Origin: Gammaproteobacteria bacterium
Lineage (GTDB): Bacteria > Pseudomonadota > Gammaproteobacteria > DSM-19610
Reading direction: 5' to 3'
DNA: 9,066 bases
Assembly (NCBI GenBank): GCA_030618475.1
Contig: JAUXDG010000095.1
Location: 1 to 9,066 of the forward strand
The stretch's first letter is position 1. Every line of letters starts with the position of its first letter. Below the pieces are notes generated by a model. That model did not search any database. It was not told the origin of the DNA and saw nothing but the letters and a program-made list of their open reading frames with translations. Shown piece by piece: positions 5,168-9,066 of the stretch. The translations under genes and the position numbers were made by a program.

Positions 5168-5512
5168 ATGTCTGACTGTCTGTTCTGTAAAATGGTGTCT
5201 GGTGAAATTGCGCCCGACACGGTCTATGAGGATGAGGATGTGCTGGCGTTTCGTGATATCAGTCCACAGGCGCCGACGCATGTCGTGGTGGTTCCCCGGC
5301 AGCACATTGCCACCCTCAACGATCTGGATTCCGACAGCGCGGGCCTGATTGGCAAGATGGTGCTGGCAGCTGCGCAGGTTGCCAGGCAGGAAGGGTTTTC
5401 GGAGCAGGGTTATCGCACCGTCATGAACTGTAACGCGCACGGTGGTCAGACCGTTTTTCATATCCACCTGCATCTGCTGGGTGGCCGGGTCATGGATTGG
5501 CCCCCGGGTTAA
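5168..5512 (+). CDS. hinT: HIT-family purine nucleoside phosphoramidase (HinT-like)
   Basis: The 114-aa product carries the histidine triad H98-I-H100-L-H102 in HIHLHLLGGR. The central histidine is the family's nucleophile in hydrolysing AMP-lysine, AMP-NH2 and aminoacyl-adenylates. N-terminal CLFCKMVSGEI with Cys4 and Cys7, the FRDISPQAPTHVVVVPRQHI segment, and the GGQTVFHIHLHLLGGR end are typical of bacterial HinT. Length is usual for the family. The start is supported by GAGG seven bases upstream. The gene follows the 117-aa gene closely and ends in a TAA that overlaps the stop of convergent rsgA. Confidence 0.93.
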   Translation: MSDCLFCKMVSGEIAPDTVYEDEDVLAFRDISPQAPTHVVVVPRQHIATLNDLDSDSAGLIGKMVLAAAQVARQEGFSEQGYRTVMNCNAHGGQTVFHIHLHLLGGRVMDWPPG

Positions 5513-6456
5513 GTCCGTCCTGTCATCATCCTGACCAGCTCTTTATAGTTCGCCAGTCGGCGCTGGTTGATGGCACCGCTGCGCGCCGCATCCTGCACAG
5601 CACATCCGGGTTCGCTGGCGTGCCGGCAGTTATGAAAACGGCACTGCCCCAGATAGGCCCTGAATTCCCTGAATCCCTGCGCGAGTTGATCCACAGGTAC
5701 CGGGCTCAAGTTAAAGTCCCGCACCCCCGGTGAATCGATCAAGTCGCCGCCGTCCGGCAGGTGATAAAGCGTTGTCACGGTGGTGGTATGACGGCCCAGG
5801 CCCGTGACCTGGGACAGGGCGCCAATGCGTATATCAAGATCGGGCAGCAGGGCCTGCACCAGTGATGATTTCCCGACACCCGACTGGCCGACCAGAATAC
5901 TGGTGTGAGATTTGAGCTGTTGGTGCAGATCCCTTAAACCATCTGCAGTCCGGGTGCTGATAAACAGCAACGAATAACCGATCTGTTCGTAGATGGCCAG
6001 TCGTTGTTCCAGTTTGGCGCGGCTTTCCGTATCCAGCAGATCCGATTTGTTCACCACGATAACGGGTGTAGCACCAATGAGTTCGGCTGCAACCAGATAG
6101 CGGTCCAGCATGCCGTATTCAAAGCTTGGTTTGCAGGCGATCACAGTGACGATCTGGTTGAGGTTGGCGGCAACAGGACGAACCCGATTGTTATTATCCG
6201 GCCGCGTCAGCGTCGTATTGCGTTCCAGCACCCGCACGATCACGCCTTCTCGTGGGTTGCTGGCCTGCCAGAGTACCCGGTCACCGCAAACGGTACGCGG
6301 GAGATTCCTGCGCGTTGCACAGCGGAATACTTCGCCGTTGCCGTCCTCCACCAGACTGACCTGGCCGAAGTGAGCCAGTATCAGGCCAGGCTGGCCATTG
6401 TGCTTTTCTGGCGTTTGGGAGGAGGGGCGGCGTATTTTGCTGCGACGGGTTGCCAC
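5509..6456 (-). CDS. rsgA: Ribosome small subunit GTPase RsgA (YjeQ)
   Basis: The 315-aa product is a circularly permuted GTPase that checks the decoding centre during late 30S assembly. The order of motifs is typical: an N-terminal OB fold (about 25-80), G4 NKSD (136-139), G1 GQSGVGKSS (190-198), a G2 region GRHTT (221-225), G3 DSPG (241-244), and a zinc finger with C272, C277, H279 and C285. The start is GTG. An in-frame TGA three codons upstream excludes a longer form, and no strong Shine-Dalgarno sequence is visible. It follows the cytochrome gene after 68 bp, with a stable hairpin between, and is probably the last gene of an M48 protease-cytochrome-rsgA operon. Its stop overlaps that of hinT. 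Confidence 0.97.
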   Translation of the reverse strand: MATRRSKIRRPSSQTPEKHNGQPGLILAHFGQVSLVEDGNGEVFRCATRRNLPRTVCGDRVLWQASNPREGVIVRVLERNTTLTRPDNNNRVRPVAANLNQIVTVIACKPSFEYGMLDRYLVAAELIGATPVIVVNKSDLLDTESRAKLEQRLAIYEQIGYSLLFISTRTADGLRDLHQQLKSHTSILVGQSGVGKSSLVQALLPDLDIRIGALSQVTGLGRHTTTVTTLYHLPDGGDLIDSPGVRDFNLSPVPVDQLAQGFREFRAYLGQCRFHNCRHASEPGCAVQDAARSGAINQRRLANYKELVRMMTGRT

Positions 6457-6472
6457 GCGGACTCAGACCGGT

Positions 6473-6517
6473 TCAGGCGCCCGGTGCCACGAGCGTGTCG
6501 ATCAGCGCAGTGCTCAT
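6473..6517 (-). CDS. Possible 14-aa leader peptide before rsgA
   Basis: ATG AGC ACT through GGC GCC TGA encodes 14 residues (MSTALIDTLVAPGA) and ends 16 bp before the rsgA GTG. Its start codon lies inside one arm of a hairpin. It has no good ribosome site of its own, so it may be chance. If translated, it could pass ribosomes on to the weak rsgA start. Confidence 0.15.
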   Translation of the reverse strand: MSTALIDTLVAPGA

Positions 6518-6522
6518 GGCAC
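6484..6522 (-). other. Intercistronic hairpin between the cytochrome gene and rsgA
   Basis: On the minus-strand RNA, GUGCCAUGAGC pairs with GCUCGUGGCAC: 11 bp with one G-U wobble, closing a 17-base loop. The wobble makes the stem better in minus-strand RNA than in plus-strand RNA. There is no U-tract, so it is not a standard terminator. A barrier to exonucleases or a processing site that sets different levels of cytochrome and rsgA message is plausible. Confidence 0.6.
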
Positions 6523-6524
6523 GA

Positions 6525-6794
6525 TCACTTGAACTGGTAGAATGACTGATTCAGGTGTTGCACGACATCGTTGACGTCGCTATCGAACCACTGCAGACCC
6601 AGATTCAGTTCGCAGCGTTTGACCTGTTTGACCAATGCATCCTGGTTGGCAACACGCCGGTCTTCCCGGGTATAGACACCGGTGTCGTGACATTTCATGC
6701 AATGCTTGTCATGCAGCTGTTGGCCGTGCTCGGCATCGGCAAGTGCGTAGCTGCCTGTAGTCAGTAAAGCAGCGAAAATTAATGATCGTTTCAT
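6525..6794 (-). CDS. Small periplasmic c-type cytochrome, monohaem
   Basis: The 89-aa precursor has a signal peptide (MKRSLIFAALLTTGSYALA, cut after residue 19) and one haem-binding motif C32-M-K-C35-H36, giving a mature periplasmic cytochrome of about 70 residues. The pattern VYTREDRRV (40-48), Cys61, the LGLQWFDSDV segment and the C-terminal LNQSFYQF look like a distinct small cytochrome family. The only Met after the start codon is inside the haem motif, so the usual Met distal ligand is absent; His80 is the most obvious candidate. The start is supported by GGAGG, which stands in the 14-bp gap after the M48 gene. It could carry electrons in respiration or sulfur oxidation, but no partner is visible here. 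Confidence 0.87.
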   Translation of the reverse strand: MKRSLIFAALLTTGSYALADAEHGQQLHDKHCMKCHDTGVYTREDRRVANQDALVKQVKRCELNLGLQWFDSDVNDVVQHLNQSFYQFK

Positions 6795-6808
6795 CCTGTA
6801 CCTCCGCT

Positions 6809-8053
6809 TCAGCCGGTTTTAGTGGACAAATGCGCGACTCGCACAGGGGCTGGCGGGTGTGAGTCGTAGAACGCTGAATACAAGGGATCAGGTGTCAGGG
6901 TGCTGGCATTTTCCTTGTACATCTTGACCAGTGCCCGGATCAGGTCAGCGGCACTGGCCTGAGTGGCGGCATAATCATCGGCTTCAAATTCATGCTTGCG
7001 TGAAAACCATGAAAATAGCGGTTGCAGGAACAGGGTAAACACCGGCGACACCATCAGGAACAGTAGCAGGGCCAGGTGATTTGAAGGCTGCTGTACGCCG
7101 AGTCCCTGAAAAAACCAGTTCTGTTCAATCAGCCAACCCAGCATCGCCAGGCCCGCCAGGCTCATGAGCATCATGGTCATGATACGTTTCTGCACATGTT
7201 TGCGTTTGAAGTGCCCCAGTTCGTGCGCCAGTACTGCCTCGATTTCGTCTACTTCCAGCGTTTTGAGTAATGTATCAAAAAACACAATGCGTTTGTTCTG
7301 TCCCATGCCAGTGAAATAGGCATTGCCGTGACCTGAACGGCGTGAGCCATCCATGACGTAAATACCCCGGCTCTTGAACCCGCAACGATCGAGCAGTGAC
7401 TGAATACGCTGCTGCAGATTTTCATCATCCAGCAGTGTGAATTTATTAAACAGCGGTGCAATGACCGCAGGGTAGGCCCATAGCATCAACAGGCTGAAAC
7501 TTGCCCATAGCAGCCATAGATACAGCCACCACAACTGGCCGGACTCCTGCATCAGCCACAGTGCAGCCCAGGCGAGCGGTACACCCAGTATCAGCATCAA
7601 CAGGGTCTGTTTGGCCATGTCGCCGATAAAAGTAGTGAGCGTGGTCTTGTTGAAGCCGAAGCGTTCCTCAATGACAAAGGTATGATACACAGAGAAAGGA
7701 AGTTCCAGCAGTGCCATGATCATGAAGGCACTGATCAGCATGGCCACTCCGGTCGGAATGCTTCCCCAGCCAAACTGCTGCCAGCTGCTGTCCAGCCATT
7801 GCAGACCGCCTCCCAGTGTCCAGCCCACCAGCAACAGGCTGTTGTAGACAAGTTCCAGCTGTCCCTGCAGAGTGTTGGTGATGGTGTAGTCGGCGGCTTT
7901 TTGATGGGCCTCCAGCTGAATGCTGTCGGCGAAAGCGTCGGGTACCCTGGCACGGTTGGCGGCGACGTTATGCAGCTGGCGCCGTGCCAGCCACAGCCTG
8001 AGTGCCAGCGAAGCGCCGAGAGCCAGCAGAAAAATCCACGAGAAGGTATTCAT
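6809..8053 (-). CDS. M48-family (Ste24-like) integral membrane metallopeptidase
   Basis: The 414-aa product has the zinc motif H277-E-L-G-H281 and the downstream EFEAD motif (355-359), whose first Glu is the likely third zinc ligand. Several membrane spans are visible (about 4-22, 101-121, 150-169, 176-198, 292-309 and 327-347). SGHGNAYFTGMGQNKRIVFF (240-259) and SHPPAPVRVAHL near the end are typical of the Ste24/CAAX-protease-like branch of M48 rather than HtpX. Bacterial substrates of this branch are mostly unknown; quality control of membrane proteins is plausible. The ATG follows only a weak GGAA site. The gene diverges from orn and is the first of a probable operon with the cytochrome and rsgA. 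Confidence 0.93.
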   Translation of the reverse strand: MNTFSWIFLLALGASLALRLWLARRQLHNVAANRARVPDAFADSIQLEAHQKAADYTITNTLQGQLELVYNSLLLVGWTLGGGLQWLDSSWQQFGWGSIPTGVAMLISAFMIMALLELPFSVYHTFVIEERFGFNKTTLTTFIGDMAKQTLLMLILGVPLAWAALWLMQESGQLWWLYLWLLWASFSLLMLWAYPAVIAPLFNKFTLLDDENLQQRIQSLLDRCGFKSRGIYVMDGSRRSGHGNAYFTGMGQNKRIVFFDTLLKTLEVDEIEAVLAHELGHFKRKHVQKRIMTMMLMSLAGLAMLGWLIEQNWFFQGLGVQQPSNHLALLLFLMVSPVFTLFLQPLFSWFSRKHEFEADDYAATQASAADLIRALVKMYKENASTLTPDPLYSAFYDSHPPAPVRVAHLSTKTG

Positions 8054-8081
8054 TCAGTTCCAAAAACACGTTTGCACAGGT

Positions 8082-8111
8082 CTTATCAGGGTAGCCTCTG
8101 CTACAATGCAA
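8082..8111 (-). promoter_or_regulatory. Candidate promoter of the M48 protease operon
   Basis: On the minus strand TTGCAT (8106-8111), 18 bp, then GATAAG (8082-8087) match the sigma-70 hexamers partly (four of six at the -10). It overlaps the orn promoter on the other strand, so the two divergent transcripts may compete. Confidence 0.3.
8091..8107 (+). promoter_or_regulatory. orn promoter (extended -10) with overlapping inverted repeat
   Basis: TGCTACAAT (8099-8107) is an extended -10 element without a good -35, giving a start near 8114 and a very short leader. The perfect inverted repeat GTAGC-CTCT-GCTAC (8091-8104) covers the TG motif and half of the -10 box, so it could be an operator. 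Confidence 0.45.
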
Positions 8112-8134
8112 CACAACCTTAAGGAGTCTCAGGA

Positions 8135-8689
8135 ATGTCAGACAAAAAGACCAATCTCATCTGGATCGACCTGGAAATGACCGGCCTCAACACGTTTGAA
8201 GACGAAATTATCGAAATCGCGACTATCGTCACCGACTCGCAACTGAACCTGGTCGCCGAAGGTCCGGTACTTGCGATTCACCAGCCGGACGCGGTCCTCA
8301 CTGGCATGGATGAATGGAATACCCGCCAGCACGGCAAGTCGGGTCTGACTCAACGGGTGCGTGACAGCAAGCTGGCGACGCAGGATGCGGAACGGCTGAC
8401 ACTGGAGTTCCTGGCGGAGCATGTGGATGCCGGTGCATCACCCATGTGTGGCAACTCCATTTGTCAGGACCGACGTTTTATGGCGCGCCTGATGCCGCAG
8501 CTGGAAGAGTTTTTTCATTACCGCAACCTGGATGTCAGTACCGTGAAGGAACTGGGCAAACGCTGGGCGCCACAGGCAATCGCAGGCTTCACCAAGGATT
8601 CAAGTCACCTTGCCCTGGACGATACCAGGGATTCCATCAAGGAACTGCAGTACTATCGCGAGTATCTGTTCAAGCCTTTCCCGGCATGA
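8135..8689 (+). CDS. orn: Oligoribonuclease (DEDDh 3'-5' exoribonuclease)
   Basis: The 184-aa product degrades very short RNAs, chiefly dinucleotides including pGpG, and so completes mRNA decay and c-di-GMP turnover. All catalytic residues stand at the same numbers as in the E. coli enzyme: D12 and E14 in WIDLEMTGL, D112 in GNSICQDRRF, H158 and D163 in HLALDDTRDSI. The start is supported by AAGGAG eight bases upstream. It diverges from the M48 protease operon, whose third gene is rsgA; in E. coli orn and rsgA are directly divergent, so this may be an expanded version of the same neighbourhood. No clear terminator is seen downstream. Confidence 0.98.
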   Translation: MSDKKTNLIWIDLEMTGLNTFEDEIIEIATIVTDSQLNLVAEGPVLAIHQPDAVLTGMDEWNTRQHGKSGLTQRVRDSKLATQDAERLTLEFLAEHVDAGASPMCGNSICQDRRFMARLMPQLEEFFHYRNLDVSTVKELGKRWAPQAIAGFTKDSSHLALDDTRDSIKELQYYREYLFKPFPA

Positions 8690-8739
8690 GAACAGACCAT
8701 CCCGCCCAACGCCTGCTTGTAACGCAAGGAGAAGCGCTC

Positions 8740-8988
8740 TTATTTGCTTAGTGCTTCACGTGCTTTTTCTGTGTTAACAGCTTCTTTTGCCTGTGGTTTG
8801 TCGACAGCATCATATGCCTTCTTGTAATCGACACCCTCTGCACTGACCGCTTCCCCCATCTTTTCCTTATCGACGGAGTTGGTGGCCTTTTCTTTGTCTA
8901 CCGAATCATACAGTTTCTCATAGTCAACGGCATTTGCAGCGGGCAGAAACAGCAGGCCGAGCAGTGGAGGGAGTAATCGTCTATACAT
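8740..8988 (-). CDS. Secreted nonapeptide-repeat protein, 82 aa
   Basis: The precursor starts with a signal peptide (MYRRLLPPLLGLLFLPAANA, probable cleavage after residue 20). The mature 62 residues are built of nine-residue units of the form V-D-x-E-K-x-x-x-A/S: 21-29, 30-38, 39-47, 53-61, 62-70 and 71-79. Units 1-3 and 4-6 form two related 27-residue blocks, each opening VDY, separated by VSAEG. The chain is rich in Lys, Glu, Asp and Ala, has no Cys after the signal, and should be helical. It is not an obvious lipoprotein. The function is unknown; a periplasmic helical or binding protein is possible. AAGGAG stands seven bases before the ATG but lies in a hairpin. It converges on orn. Confidence 0.8.
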   Translation of the reverse strand: MYRRLLPPLLGLLFLPAANAVDYEKLYDSVDKEKATNSVDKEKMGEAVSAEGVDYKKAYDAVDKPQAKEAVNTEKAREALSK

Positions 8989-8994
8989 GTCAGA

Positions 8995-9019
8995 ACTCCT
9001 TGCGACTTAACTAAGGAGT
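8995..9019 (-). promoter_or_regulatory. Hairpin hiding the ribosome site of the nonapeptide-repeat gene
   Basis: On the minus-strand mRNA ACUCCUU (9013-9019) pairs perfectly with AAGGAGU (8995-9001), closing an 11-base loop. The second arm contains the whole Shine-Dalgarno sequence of the 82-aa gene. Translation would be low unless the stem opens, as in RNA thermometers or sites freed by a ligand or a small RNA. The pairing is seen; the control is inferred. Confidence 0.5.
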
Positions 9020-9066
9020 ACAGAAGTTGGTCGATATAAGTTTTCTGGACACGCTGTACCCCAGGG

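Noticed and set aside
6004..6540. 178-codon plus-strand frame opposite rsgA
   Set aside because: It is antisense to a gene with all RsgA motifs and has no independent signals.
7682..8122. 146-codon plus-strand frame opposite the M48 protease
   Set aside because: It is antisense to membrane-span codons of the M48 gene; the Gln/His-rich product is a typical reverse-strand shadow.

Overview
The window looks like chromosome from a gammaproteobacterium, possibly a sulfur-oxidising member of the Chromatiales. The evidence is the conserved order 4.5S RNA (ffs) - dnaX - ybaB - recR, a DsrC/TusE-family protein, an oligoribonuclease divergent from a membrane M48 protease, and a small c-type cytochrome next to rsgA. 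The lineage is inferred from gene content and was not tested by a search.

Layout. Positions 1-1018 hold no conventional gene. On the minus strand they carry two tiny hydrophobic peptide genes (38 and 36 codons) with good ribosome sites, a strong terminator, a structured leader, and a perfect 59-bp direct repeat (1-59 and 341-399). A perfect 15-bp-stem terminator follows at 943-978, then the minus-strand tusE/dsrC-like gene. Positions 1613-1728 are the SRP RNA. From there the plus strand runs dnaX, ybaB, recR. A gene-poor stretch (4407-4799) follows, with a possible sigma-28-type promoter and an mRNA hairpin. It leads into an unrecognised 117-aa protein and a HIT-family hydrolase (hinT). hinT converges on rsgA, and the two stop codons overlap. 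Minus-strand rsgA lies downstream of a small cytochrome c and an M48 membrane protease, a probable three-gene operon. That operon diverges from orn. The window ends with a minus-strand gene for a secreted, charged nonapeptide-repeat protein whose ribosome site appears to be folded into a hairpin.

How the genes work together. Most are housekeeping: protein targeting (SRP RNA), replication (DnaX clamp loader), recombination repair (YbaB/RecR), small-RNA turnover (Orn), ribosome assembly (RsgA), nucleotide phosphoramidate hydrolysis (HinT), membrane proteolysis (M48) and sulfur relay (TusE). The less ordinary parts are the small-peptide and repeat region at the left edge, the nonapeptide-repeat protein at the right edge, and several RNA hairpins that sit on translation starts or gene junctions. 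The left region has the architecture of a small hydrophobic-peptide module such as a type I toxin locus; that reading is inference only.
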